From Blautia obeum ATCC 29174 (lineage in GTDB: Bacteria; Bacillota; Clostridia; Lachnospirales; Lachnospiraceae): a stretch of 64,000 bases of DNA. This document shows positions 1 through 8,629 of this stretch, piece by piece; the stretch's first letter is position 1; each line of letters begins with the position of its first letter. The stretch is from assembly GCF_025147765.1 (NCBI RefSeq), contig NZ_CP102265.1:196001-260000 (forward strand), in the 5' to 3' direction. The notes below the pieces were generated by a model. It did not search any database and was not told where the DNA came from. It worked only from the letters and a program-made list of their open reading frames with translations. Both the position numbers and the translations under genes were made by a program.

Positions 1-309
1 AATGAAATAATCGATAATATGAGAGAGGGGATCATTGCTTTAGAATTAGGTGGCGGGAGTGTAGATATTGTATCAGGTCATTTTGTTTTTAATATTGCAT
101 TAGGAGGATATGTAAGAAATGGAGAAATTGTATCAATTTTACCACCATGTTTATTAGAAGGAAATGTTTTGAAAACATTAAATTCAATAAGTGAAATTGG
201 AAATGATTTGGAATTTAAGTTTGCAAAATGTGTTAAAGATGGGCAGGAACTGGATGTATCTTATGGATGTCCAACTATTAAATTAGAAAGTCAACAAATA
301 TTTTTTTAA
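1..309 (+). CDS. TldD-type metalloprotease, C-terminal part (5' end outside window)
   Basis: The reading frame is open from the first base, so this is the end of a longer gene. The visible 102 residues match the C-terminal domain of TldD/PmbA proteins: a GGGSVD-x-VSGHFVF block, a glycine-rich turn, an LLEGN-x-L block, the IGNDLEF motif and a terminal CGxP-x-IK stretch. TldD forms a heterodimer with TldE and cleaves unfolded peptides; in E. coli it removes the microcin B17 leader. The HExxxH metal site would lie upstream and cannot be seen. A TldE-like gene and an ABC exporter follow on the same strand. The DNA is much more AT-rich than the right half of the window, suggesting horizontal transfer. 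Confidence 0.8.
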   Translation, partial: NEIIDNMREGIIALELGGGSVDIVSGHFVFNIALGGYVRNGEIVSILPPCLLEGNVLKTLNSISEIGNDLEFKFAKCVKDGQELDVSYGCPTIKLESQQIFF

Positions 310-529
310 AGTTTTGATATAAGCCTGTAAATAAATCGTAAATGTAAAGGAGAGGCTGTCTGAAAACTAAAAAAGTCAGATTTAAAAGCGTAAGTTAAGA
401 ATCAATTTGAAATATCATTAAAAGAATAATGTGGAGCTAGAAGACGGTTTAACTATTCATTTTAAGACAAAAGTGGATGATGAAAACCATGTTAAATCAG
501 TTTTCGAACAGACTGAGGGGGAGGTGCAT
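310..529. other. Gap between tldD-like and tldE-like genes
   Basis: This AT-rich 220-base gap holds no convincing complete gene. An AGGAGAGG sequence near 349 is followed by GCTGTCTGAAAACT (355-368), which resembles the terminal sequence of some insertion elements, but no partner repeat was seen. An open frame in phase with the next gene begins at a GTG at 431 with no good ribosome binding site. It might extend the TldE-like protein by 33 residues. Confidence 0.4.
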
Positions 530-1771
530 ATGCAGATTATTCGTTTATCAGACAATATACAATTAAATGATTTTGAATTTCACGGTGCAAATGAAGAAGT
601 TTTTAGTTCTGCATCTTGGAACGAAGAAATCCGTATTATTGATGGAAAGCAAACTATTATTAAAGGTGTAATAAATGGAAGTTCAATTCGAAAGAAGATC
701 AAAAAAAAGATTTTATGTAAAATGTATAATGGTGTATATAAAAATGAGGATATTAGATTCGAAGATTTAAAGAACGAATATATAGAGTTACCTCTTAATA
801 TCGAAGAAAAGGGTGTCCTAAAAAGTAGCGTTGCACAAAAAAGTAACAGATTAGAACTCGGTGAAATTATCGTAAATAAAAGAGATTATAAACAACTGTA
901 TTTCAAATTGAAAAATGAATTAGGAAAACAAAATATAATGCTGATTGAAATGAATGGAATATGTCAATATGTATTATTCAATTTAATGACTTCAGATGGC
1001 ATTAAAGGATATGGATATAAAAATGTAATTAATACTAATTTAGTGTATAGAATTGGCGAAAGAATAGAAAGTAAGTCGCAAATATTTTTGGGAACAGATA
1101 TATATAGTTGTTTAGAAAAAACATTTGCTGAAACTGCTTGGGAAAAATTATGTGAAAAAGTCAATCTAAAAAAGTTTGTTCCAAATGATATAGATGAACT
1201 AATAATCCAAAGTAATGTTTTGGCTAAAATCGTTTATATTTATTATTTTACGATGCATGTAAACAACTTAAAAAACAGAAGCATGGAAATTAGTGAATTT
1301 TTAACAATTAAATTAAATGATTTTGATAATAAAACTGTTGGAGGAAATATAGATGGTTCAGGAAGGGCACTTAAAGAACAATATATATGTAAAGAAGGAA
1401 AAGTTTCATTATCTTATAGATCATTACGAAGATATGATTATCGTGAAAATATTCGATATAAACTGGATAAAATAAAAATTCTATCAGGAAATATAGATAT
1501 AGAATTAAAGAAAAAGGGACATATCGTTTTAGTAGATAAAATTTGTGGTATAGAGGAAAGCTTTAATCCGATTACTATGGATTTTACAGCATTTTTATAT
1601 GGGAAAGAATATCAGCATGGAAAATTAAAAAGCAGAATTGAAATTTCTACTAAAATAAATCTAGAAGATATACTTATAAAAATCTGTGGAGTTGGAAATA
1701 AATGCAAATATGAATTAGATGGAAATATATTAGCACCAGACGTAGTAGTAAAAAGAACAATATTAAAATAA
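530..1771 (+). CDS. Divergent TldE/PmbA-like protein
   Basis: The 413-residue product ends with an unmistakable but divergent TldE C-terminus: a DFDN-x-TVGGN-x-DGSG-x-ALKEQYICKEGK block that parallels the TldE DD-x-PGG...DDEG...TxxIENG region, then INLEDIL, GVGNKCKYE and APDVVVK. TldE is the non-catalytic partner of TldD and helps form the peptide chamber. I chose the ATG at 530 because GGGGGAGGTG lies 5 bases upstream; an in-frame GTG at 431 would add 33 residues but lacks a site. The N-terminal two thirds match the family poorly. It sits between the TldD piece and an ABC transporter. The role in peptide maturation is inferred. Confidence 0.65.
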   Translation: MQIIRLSDNIQLNDFEFHGANEEVFSSASWNEEIRIIDGKQTIIKGVINGSSIRKKIKKKILCKMYNGVYKNEDIRFEDLKNEYIELPLNIEEKGVLKSSVAQKSNRLELGEIIVNKRDYKQLYFKLKNELGKQNIMLIEMNGICQYVLFNLMTSDGIKGYGYKNVINTNLVYRIGERIESKSQIFLGTDIYSCLEKTFAETAWEKLCEKVNLKKFVPNDIDELIIQSNVLAKIVYIYYFTMHVNNLKNRSMEISEFLTIKLNDFDNKTVGGNIDGSGRALKEQYICKEGKVSLSYRSLRRYDYRENIRYKLDKIKILSGNIDIELKKKGHIVLVDKICGIEESFNPITMDFTAFLYGKEYQHGKLKSRIEISTKINLEDILIKICGVGNKCKYELDGNILAPDVVVKRTILK

Positions 1772-1784
1772 TGAGGGATCAGAT

Positions 1785-2507
1785 ATGTACTTAGAATTAA
1801 AAAATATAAACTTTTCATATGGAGAAAATGTTATTTTAAAAAATGTAAATTTTGGAGTGGAAAAAGGAGAAATTACAGGATTAATCGGAGCTAACGGAGC
1901 CGGTAAAACGACAATTATATATAATATCGTAAAAAAGCTTATTCCTAAAAGCGGTGAGATATTATTAAATGGAAAGTTGCTGAAAGATATTCAAATGGAT
2001 GAATTGAATATTGCATATATTCCGGATGAACCTGTTTATTATGAAGAGTTAACTTTGATGGAGCATTTACAATTTGTTCATGCGTTATATCCATCAAATG
2101 ATATAGATATACAGGAACTTGTAAAGCGTATGGAATTGCAGCCTCATTTACATAAAATTCCAAGTATGCTATCGAAAGGAACCTTGCAAAAAATGTTGAT
2201 TGCAATAGCAATGCTGCGAGAATATGAGGCTTTTATTGCAGATGAACCTTTTAATGGATTAGATCCAAAACAAATTAAAGAATTTAAAAATTTATTAATC
2301 GAATCAAGGGCTAATAATAAGGCAATACTGATTTCTACACATTTATTAGATATGGTGGAAGAGTTATGTGATAAATATATTATGATATGTGCAGGTGAAG
2401 TTATTGCAGCTGGAAGTAAACAAGAAATTGCAAAGAAATATGGACTTGATAGTAAAAAAAGTGTAGAAGAATTGTATCTTCAGATTATTGAAAGTAGGGA
2501 GCAATGA
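1785..2507 (+). CDS. ABC transporter ATP-binding protein
   Basis: A 240-residue ABC ATPase with Walker A GANGAGKTT at residues 35-43, a degenerate signature MLSKGTLQKM at about 128-137 (LSKGT instead of LSGGQ), Walker B FIADEP at 150-155 and the H-loop histidine at 186. The degenerate signature and size are typical of CcmA/BcrA-type exporters of antibiotics, bacteriocins or lipids. It starts 13 bases after the TldE-like stop behind GAGGGAT. Its stop is immediately followed by a membrane gene that should be its permease. By context it probably exports, or gives immunity to, a peptide processed by the TldD/TldE pair. That link is inference. Confidence 0.85.
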   Translation: MYLELKNINFSYGENVILKNVNFGVEKGEITGLIGANGAGKTTIIYNIVKKLIPKSGEILLNGKLLKDIQMDELNIAYIPDEPVYYEELTLMEHLQFVHALYPSNDIDIQELVKRMELQPHLHKIPSMLSKGTLQKMLIAIAMLREYEAFIADEPFNGLDPKQIKEFKNLLIESRANNKAILISTHLLDMVEELCDKYIMICAGEVIAAGSKQEIAKKYGLDSKKSVEELYLQIIESREQ

Positions 2508-2508
2508 G

Positions 2509-3789
2509 ATGAAAGTATATAAATTTTTAGCTTTAAATAAAATTAGAGAAAAAGTTCGGCTAATAAGAAATATGTATATACCAATTGTTGGATTAATAAT
2601 TTTTTTAGCAATGGTGCTTTCTATAATAGGAAAAGATTTTTTTAACATAATTAAATCTATAAAAATGTTTGATAGTAAAATCTATTTTATATCCTTTTTG
2701 TGTATGTTGGCTTCTATTATCTGTAAGATGAGAAAAAACAGTATGCCGCAAATCGTTGTAAAGCCTATGACTCTGTATTTATTTAATACAAGAAAAATTA
2801 GAGATGTATTTGTGCTCAAGTATGCTTTTTTTGTAATAAAATATGTGCTATTGTCATTGCTGTTGGCATTTTGTACATGCGGAAGTTTTCAATCAAATAA
2901 ATATGTGATGGTATTTGGGGGGTATACTATATATTTGATTGAAGGGTTGTTAGTTTCTTGGAATATTTATAATGTAATAAAACAATCATATATATATATA
3001 TGGAAAGCGATTTTTGTTTTTTTGAGTATTTTAACACTTACAAGTTGTACTTCTGTAATAATAGAATTTATTAATTTGGTTTGTATGATTCTGATATTTA
3101 TATATACGGCAAAATATTTGAATATAAATTATTTGAAATATGAGAATGATATTAAGTATTTAGATAAGGTTTTGGTAGCACAAAATAATAACGATACCAT
3201 ATTACTAAATCAGTACTCAAAAGAAAAAATTGCAAGAAAACTTTATGGAAAAGAATATATGCCGGACTTTTTAAAAAAATATCCATTGGTGTGGAAAGCA
3301 GTTATATCAATTAGTAGGATTGGTAAACTACCAATTATTATAGGAATTGTATGTTTTTCCTTAACTTTTATGATATATACGCTGCCAGTATTCTGGAGTA
3401 TACCAGTATTGGAGTTTAAAGAAATACGATATTTTTTGCTAATTTTTGGCGTCTTTTCATTATTTCAGTTTAGTATACAAGCTTTTTTTAAACAATTATC
3501 GGATCTTGTGGAAAAACAAAAAAATGGATTATATATACCTTTTAAGTTATCTAAAATTATTTTGCAATTTTCAATTATACCAACCATATATATTATAATT
3601 ATGTCAGTAATAGTAACAATTCTATTAAAAAGTCGTATTTATTTAAGTATTATTTTTGGAGTGATAATGGTGATGTATATATGGATAACGATGTACTTTG
3701 GAATAAAAAATAAAAATTTATTAAATAAGATATACACTGTATTAAGCATTATAGTTTTCTTGTTATCGAGTATACTTATGATTAAGTAA
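2509..3789 (+). CDS. ABC transporter permease-like membrane protein
   Basis: This 426-residue protein is very hydrophobic. Clear membrane segments lie near residues 25-45, 58-75, 100-122, 130-150, 163-195, 275-300, 310-330, 350-370, 380-400 and 405-425, with a soluble charged loop around 205-265. The pattern of two membrane bundles split by a cytoplasmic loop fits ABC-2-type export permeases. I start it at the ATG at 2509, 8 bases after GTAGGGA and one base after the ATPase stop. A longer frame from a TTG at 2488 would overlap the ATPase gene and is less likely. No specific family is recognised. It is the last gene of the AT-rich cluster; an insertion sequence follows directly. Confidence 0.7.
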   Translation: MKVYKFLALNKIREKVRLIRNMYIPIVGLIIFLAMVLSIIGKDFFNIIKSIKMFDSKIYFISFLCMLASIICKMRKNSMPQIVVKPMTLYLFNTRKIRDVFVLKYAFFVIKYVLLSLLLAFCTCGSFQSNKYVMVFGGYTIYLIEGLLVSWNIYNVIKQSYIYIWKAIFVFLSILTLTSCTSVIIEFINLVCMILIFIYTAKYLNINYLKYENDIKYLDKVLVAQNNNDTILLNQYSKEKIARKLYGKEYMPDFLKKYPLVWKAVISISRIGKLPIIIGIVCFSLTFMIYTLPVFWSIPVLEFKEIRYFLLIFGVFSLFQFSIQAFFKQLSDLVEKQKNGLYIPFKLSKIILQFSIIPTIYIIIMSVIVTILLKSRIYLSIIFGVIMVMYIWITMYFGIKNKNLLNKIYTVLSIIVFLLSSILMIK

Positions 3790-3924
3790 AAAGATTGAGC
3801 AAAGGTTTGTGGTAAATTGCAAGTAATTTTTCCACCTAAAGAAAAAAGAACAAAATAAAATCATAAAAAATCCCGGTTTTCTGCGGTTTTCCGTTGCGGA
3901 AGATCGGGAAATATAGTACAATTA

Positions 3925-3948
3925 TTTTAGGCGGATAACCGCCTAAAA
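3925..3948 (+). promoter_or_regulatory. Perfect hairpin abutting the transposase ribosome binding site
   Basis: TTTTAGGCGG at 3925-3934 pairs perfectly with CCGCCTAAAA at 3939-3948 around an ATAA loop. The 3' arm overlaps the start of the AAAGGAGGG ribosome binding site at 3946-3953. In an mRNA this would limit ribosome access. Insertion sequences often use such structures to keep transposase low and to block translation of read-through transcripts. A second imperfect hairpin (TCCCGG...CCGGGA-like, 3871-3909) precedes it. Confidence 0.6.
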
Positions 3949-3958
3949 GGAGGGCGTT

Positions 3959-5653
3959 ATGTATCTGGATTTTTTAGTGAAAGTACCAACTGTAAAAGGC
4001 AAGATCACACGGAGAAAAAAGTCAAATGTTGTATATATAGAGTATGAGTATGACCGGGTTTATGATCCATCCAGAAAGTATACTTTTCCCAAAAGAGTAA
4101 CGATTGGAAAACTGTCAGATACGGATCTGGAACTTATGAGACCGAATCAAAATTTCCTGAAATATTTTCCTGATGCAGAGCTTCCAGAATGCAAAAACAG
4201 GACTTACAGAAGCAGTTGTCTCAGAGTAGGAACATACTTTGTACTGCGTAAGATCATAGAAGAATGCAGATTGAAAGATATCCTTGGAAAGTATTTTGAA
4301 CCGCATGATATGGGGCTGTTTTTAGATCTGGTTGTTTATTCGATCATAGCAGAAAATAATGCAGCACAATACTATCCGGATTATACATACAACCATCCAC
4401 TTTTTACGGAAAAGATGAAACAATACAGTGATTCGAGGGTATCAGACTTTTTGAATTCAATAACAGATAACCAAAGTACAGGCTTTCTGAATACATGGAA
4501 TGAGTCACGGGATTACCGCGAAAAGATCTATATTTCTTATGATTCAACGAATAAAAACTGTCAGGCGGGAGATATAGAAATGGTCGAATTTGGGCATCCG
4601 AAAGTAGATGTGGGAGAGGCAGTATTTAATTATACAGTTGCGTATGGCACCCGTAATCAGGAACCATTATTTTATGAAAAATATCCTGGCAGCCTGAATG
4701 ATATCTCCCAGCTTCAGTTCATGTTGGATAAGGCATCTGGATATGGTTATAAGAAGATCGGATTTATTTTGGACAGGGGTTATTTCAGCTGCGAAAACAT
4801 ACAATATATGGACAAATGTGGGTATAGTTTTATAATCATGGTAAAAGGGATGTCTGCCCTTGTAAATGGATTGATCCTGGAAAATAAAGGGACATTCGAG
4901 AATAAGCGAGCAAACAATATCTATGAATATGGAGTTTACGGAAAGACAATACGGCACAGGCTGTATGCAAGTGATAAAAAAGAACGTTATTTTCATTTGT
5001 ATCATAGTATTTCAAAAGAAAGTGCAGAACGGATAGAGATTGAAAACAGGATCAACCAGATGACACAGTATCTGAAAAAGTATCAGAATAAAGTGAAGGA
5101 ATTCGGCCCTGGATTTGAGAAGTACTTTAACCTTCATTATGATGAAAAGAGCCAGGCTTTTGTATTGCCGGAAGAACGCAACAGTGTGTTAGAAAGAGAA
5201 CTCGATCTGGCAGGATATTTTTGTATCATTACATCGGAAAAGATGAGTGCGAAGGAAGCAATCGAGCTATATAAGAGCAGGGATGTATCGGAGAAACTGT
5301 TCCGTGGAGATAAATCATATCTGGGAAATAAGAGCATCCGGGTGTATTCAGAAGAATCAGCAAGAGCGAAGATATTTGTTGAGTTCGTAGCTATGATCGT
5401 GCGCTGCAAGATGTATATAAAACTAAAAGAAGAGATGAAAAAACTGGATAAGAGACCGAATTATATGACTGTACCGGCGGCACTAAAAGAGCTGGAAAAA
5501 ATAGAAATGGTACGCCAGTTAGATAATATATATCGGCTGGATCATGCAGTAACAGCGAATCAGAAAGTAATATTGAAAGCTTTTGGACTGGATACAAACA
5601 GTATAAAATACTTTGCATCAGAGCTGAGTAAGGAACTGAAAAAAGCTGAATAA
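3959..5653 (+). CDS. IS1634-type DDE transposase
   Basis: A 564-residue transposase of the IS4 superfamily. The catalytic triad can be placed: D195 in SYDSTNKN, D272 in GFILDRGYF, and E445 in YKSRDVSEKLFRGDK. The last segment is a full match to the IS4 signature Y-x2-R-x3-E-x6-K. Length agrees with intact IS1634-family enzymes (about 550-600), so the gene looks functional. It starts at an ATG behind AAAGGAGGG, which is partly hidden in a hairpin. A small gene follows 14 bases after its stop and appears to belong to the same element. Confidence 0.93.
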   Translation: MYLDFLVKVPTVKGKITRRKKSNVVYIEYEYDRVYDPSRKYTFPKRVTIGKLSDTDLELMRPNQNFLKYFPDAELPECKNRTYRSSCLRVGTYFVLRKIIEECRLKDILGKYFEPHDMGLFLDLVVYSIIAENNAAQYYPDYTYNHPLFTEKMKQYSDSRVSDFLNSITDNQSTGFLNTWNESRDYREKIYISYDSTNKNCQAGDIEMVEFGHPKVDVGEAVFNYTVAYGTRNQEPLFYEKYPGSLNDISQLQFMLDKASGYGYKKIGFILDRGYFSCENIQYMDKCGYSFIIMVKGMSALVNGLILENKGTFENKRANNIYEYGVYGKTIRHRLYASDKKERYFHLYHSISKESAERIEIENRINQMTQYLKKYQNKVKEFGPGFEKYFNLHYDEKSQAFVLPEERNSVLERELDLAGYFCIITSEKMSAKEAIELYKSRDVSEKLFRGDKSYLGNKSIRVYSEESARAKIFVEFVAMIVRCKMYIKLKEEMKKLDKRPNYMTVPAALKELEKIEMVRQLDNIYRLDHAVTANQKVILKAFGLDTNSIKYFASELSKELKKAE

Positions 5654-5667
5654 GGAAGGGAATAAAG

Positions 5668-5913
5668 ATGGCAAGAACAAGAAAAACAAGCAGGGAAGCA
5701 TTGGAAGAAAAGATTGAAAAAGCAGAGGCTGATGTTATAGCAGCGAAGAAAAAATATGATCAGGCAACAGCAAATCTGAAAGAGCTGCTAGACAAGCGTG
5801 ATGCCATAAGGAAAGAAGAAATCCTGTCAGCGGTTGTAAAAAGTGGACGGTCATATGAGGAGATCATGAACTTTTTAAATGCAGGATCAGATGGAGAAAA
5901 GACAGAAAAATAG
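5668..5913 (+). CDS. Small coiled-coil protein of the insertion sequence
   Basis: An 81-residue basic and acidic protein preceded by AAGGAAGGG. Residues 10-50 form a predicted coiled coil (heptads through EEKIEKAEADVIAAKKKYD and LKELLDKRDAIRKEE). A short helical tail with SGRSYEEIMNFLNAG follows. It lies inside the insertion sequence, between the transposase and the right terminal repeat. Similar short coiled-coil genes accompany IS1634-like transposases and conjugative elements in clostridia (DUF4315-like). Its function is not known; modulation of the transposase is only a guess. Confidence 0.6.
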   Translation: MARTRKTSREALEEKIEKAEADVIAAKKKYDQATANLKELLDKRDAIRKEEILSAVVKSGRSYEEIMNFLNAGSDGEKTEK

Positions 5914-6127
5914 AATTATTTTGAGTCACATATATAGTGTCACTCGATTTAGACGGAAAAAGACTGGAAGTTCACATTATATTTGATGCTTTCAGGGGGC
6001 TTGTATTTTTGAAAATAGGGAAAATTGGAGTTTATAATTAAAGGTAATTGATTACTTCTATTATTTGTACCGACTGAAAAGAATTAAGGTAGCATGATAG
6101 TAAAATATGTTTAAGAGGTAACCAATT

Positions 6128-6496
6128 ATGGAAAGTCGTATCAAACAACTTCGTGAAAAAAGAGGGTTAATACAAGAAATTTTGGCCGCAGAATTAGGAA
6201 TAACACAACAGATGCTCAGTAAATATGAAAGAGATGTTACGTTTATTAAAGTAGACATTCTAAAAAAAATAGCGGTATATTTTAATGTGACAACAGATTA
6301 TTTGTTAGGGCTATCAGAGGTTAAGAGAGATTTACAGGGACAAATGAAAGTGAATGAGACGTTGGACGAATACTATGATCTTGTGGAGATATACAAGAAC
6401 CTGGATAAATATGATCAGGAAATGATATGGTCAATTATACAAATTATTAAAAAATTGGATGAAAAGAGAAAAAGGGAACAGAAGAGAGTGGATTAA
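6128..6496 (+). CDS. XRE-family transcriptional regulator
   Basis: A 122-residue protein with an N-terminal Cro/C1 helix-turn-helix at residues 5-60 (IKQLREKRGLIQEILAAELG, then ITQQMLSKYERD and YFNVTTDYLLGL). The C-terminal half is charged and helical, probably for dimerisation. It starts behind AGAGGTAACC. Its stop lies one base before the LytTR regulator start, so the two are likely co-transcribed. The position suggests control of, or integration with, the agr-like locus. The usual ITQ second helix reads IQE in the first turn (GLIQEILAAEL), a mild deviation from the standard LTQEELA. Confidence 0.85.
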   Translation: MESRIKQLREKRGLIQEILAAELGITQQMLSKYERDVTFIKVDILKKIAVYFNVTTDYLLGLSEVKRDLQGQMKVNETLDEYYDLVEIYKNLDKYDQEMIWSIIQIIKKLDEKRKREQKRVD

Positions 6497-6497
6497 A

Positions 6498-7226
6498 ATG
6501 CTAAATATAGCAATTTGCGATGATGATATACAGATTACAGGAACGATTGAAAATTTAGTACGAAAAATAGCAAACAAAAATTTTGTTGAAGTAGAGACGG
6601 AAGTTTTCTGGAATGGACAAGGTTTGCTGGATGCTATTATAAAGGACAGTAAATTTGATATTATTTATCTTGATATTGAAATGCCGAAAGAAGATGGTAT
6701 CTCAGTAGCAAAAAGAATAAGAACGTATGACAAAAATGTTTTGATTATTTACGTCACAAGCCATGAAAATCATATGAGAGACTCTTTTTCTGTTCGTCCA
6801 TTTCAATTTCTCGTGAAGCCAGTAGCTGAAGAACAGATGGAAACATGTTTTAAAGCTGCATTCAGTGATATAAATAATACCGATTTTTATTTTCGATATA
6901 GTTATAAGAGAATAAGTTATAAAGTTCCGGTAAGAGACATTTTATATTTTGAAAGCAATAGACGAAAAATATCCATTGTAACAGAAAAAGATACCTATGA
7001 AGTATACGAAAAACTGAATGAGATTGAGAAAAGCTTGAAGAACTGTAAAATGCCGTTTTTACGTGTGCATCAATCTTTTCTTGTAAATTATAGACATGTG
7101 GATGGATTGGCATATGACTTTGTTATAATGGATAATGGAAAGAAGATTTCAATCAGTGAAGATAGAAGAAAAATGATTAGTGAACAGTACTGCTCGATGG
7201 AGGATACATTTTATGTTGGTGAATAA
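6498..7226 (+). CDS. LytTR response regulator, AgrA-like
   Basis: A 242-residue response regulator. The receiver domain has the acidic pair in ICDDD (residues 7-10) and the phospho-acceptor D59 in IIYLDIEMP. The C-terminal LytTR domain starts near residue 138 with a SYKVPVRDILYFES block and includes the typical RVHQSFLVN segment. LytTR regulators of this size act as AgrA in quorum sensing. The start at 6498 was chosen over an upstream in-frame ATG at 6459, which lies inside the XRE gene. The kinase gene start overlaps its end by 14 bases, typical of a coupled two-component pair. Downstream agrD and agrB support the assignment. Confidence 0.88.
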   Translation: MLNIAICDDDIQITGTIENLVRKIANKNFVEVETEVFWNGQGLLDAIIKDSKFDIIYLDIEMPKEDGISVAKRIRTYDKNVLIIYVTSHENHMRDSFSVRPFQFLVKPVAEEQMETCFKAAFSDINNTDFYFRYSYKRISYKVPVRDILYFESNRRKISIVTEKDTYEVYEKLNEIEKSLKNCKMPFLRVHQSFLVNYRHVDGLAYDFVIMDNGKKISISEDRRKMISEQYCSMEDTFYVGE

Positions 7227-8529
7227 AATGTTGATGAATGTGACAGAGATATTGCTCGTAATATTTGCGATATTTCTGTTTTCTTGCTATTTTTCTATAT
7301 TTTTTACAAGAAGAAAGAAAAAGATAACAATTGTAATTGGCTACACCATTTTTGCAGTCTGGCAGTTAATGCTTTTGAATGCCAGTATATTACCAGTTTA
7401 CATCAATATAAGCGTTACAATTGTAATAACATTTATTTCAGCTATGTGTGTTTATGAAGGAAGGAATTTGAATAAATGTATTTTTGTTCTGGCTTTTAAT
7501 GCAATTTGGATGATGATAGAAACAGTAAGTGGTTATATACTTTCAATCTATTGTAATCAATTTAGATATTCTCAGATGTACGGAATCCTAGGATCAGTCA
7601 TATCAAAAATATTATTTTTACTGATTATATTTGCACTAAGAAAAATATTTTCGGTAGGTGGAATTACAGAATTTTCTGTTAAATACAGTATTATGTTAAT
7701 TTTAATTCCAATTGGAAGTATTTATGTTATGAATGAGGTTTTCTTATTTAGCTACAAAATAAATAATGATCGTGCATATTTTCATTCTGCAATTGCTGCG
7801 ATTATTTTGCTGTGCTTAAATATATTGATTTTTTATATTTATGTGAAGTTGACGGATGATTTACAGTTAAGGCGGATGACTTCAGTTTATGAACAACAAT
7901 TGGAATTATGTGAACGACATCAACAAGAAAGAGAACTTTCCATGTTGCAATTAAGAGACATGAAACATAATATGAAAAATAATCTAGTATCTATTCTTGC
8001 TTACGCAGAGAAAGGAGAAGACGAGAAAATCATAGAATTTATCCAGGACATAATGGATGAAAGTGGCTTATCAATATCTGTGGTTGCCAATAGTGGCAAC
8101 ATTGTAATTGATTCACTACTTGGATATTGGTATGTAACAGCACAAAAGAAAGGGATAGATTTTTCTTTGGATATAAAGATTCCTATGAAGATGGAGTTTA
8201 AGGGTGCGGATATATGTCTGATACTTGGGAATTTATTAGAAAATGCTGTAGAAGCGGCTGAAAGGGTAAAAAAGAAGAAGTACATAAAAATCCAAATGAA
8301 ATATGATAAAGGCAATCTGCTGATATTTTTAATGAATAGTTACCAGGGGCAATTAATAAAAATGAAGGATGAGAGACTGAAATCTACGAAATCCGATGCT
8401 GGAAATCATGGCGTTGGTTTGCCGTCAGTTTATCGAGCTGCAGCGAAGTATAATGGAATAGTTACAGTTGATGATTCTATACCAGAAAGATTTCTGGTGA
8501 GAGTCGTGTTGTACGGAGAAAAGGAATAA
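7213..8529 (+). CDS. GHKL sensor histidine kinase, AgrC-like
   Basis: A 438-residue kinase. About 210 N-terminal residues form six or seven membrane helices, as in AgrC peptide receptors. A coiled linker follows, then the phosphorylated histidine H252 in DMKHNMKNN. A GHKL ATPase domain follows with the N-box LGNLLENAVEAAE and the G-box HGVGLPSV. It starts at an ATG at 7213 behind GGAGG, overlapping the regulator gene. AgrC senses the cyclic peptide made from AgrD, so this protein is the likely receptor for the peptide encoded at 9190. No separate periplasmic domain is visible. Confidence 0.88.
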   Translation: MLVNKMLMNVTEILLVIFAIFLFSCYFSIFFTRRKKKITIVIGYTIFAVWQLMLLNASILPVYINISVTIVITFISAMCVYEGRNLNKCIFVLAFNAIWMMIETVSGYILSIYCNQFRYSQMYGILGSVISKILFLLIIFALRKIFSVGGITEFSVKYSIMLILIPIGSIYVMNEVFLFSYKINNDRAYFHSAIAAIILLCLNILIFYIYVKLTDDLQLRRMTSVYEQQLELCERHQQERELSMLQLRDMKHNMKNNLVSILAYAEKGEDEKIIEFIQDIMDESGLSISVVANSGNIVIDSLLGYWYVTAQKKGIDFSLDIKIPMKMEFKGADICLILGNLLENAVEAAERVKKKKYIKIQMKYDKGNLLIFLMNSYQGQLIKMKDERLKSTKSDAGNHGVGLPSVYRAAAKYNGIVTVDDSIPERFLVRVVLYGEKE

Positions 8530-8629
8530 TTACACGAATAGTCGGAATTATTACAATGTAAATAATGTTTGAAATAACATGATAAAATGTAAAAATAATT
8601 TTACGATTTGAACGTCATGGTAGGGTAGA

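Larger units (their letters stand above)
3827..5961 (+). mobile_element. IS1634-like insertion sequence
   Basis: The element carries a DDE transposase and a small companion gene. Imperfect terminal inverted repeats can be read: TTTTTCCACCTAAA at 3827-3840 and, on the other strand, TTTTTCCGTCTAAA ending at 5961 (plus-strand 5948-5961). They differ at two positions. Exact ends may extend a few bases further, and no target duplication was identified. The element separates the AT-rich export cluster from the agr region. Confidence 0.65.

Noticed and set aside
5931..5945. GAGTCACA...TGTCACTC hairpin after the insertion-sequence genes
   Set aside because: It has a central mismatch and no T tract, so I could not support it as a terminator; it may simply be part of the element end.
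3824..5964. Target site duplication of the insertion sequence
   Set aside because: Bases directly outside the inferred inverted repeats do not match, so exact ends and any duplication remain unresolved.
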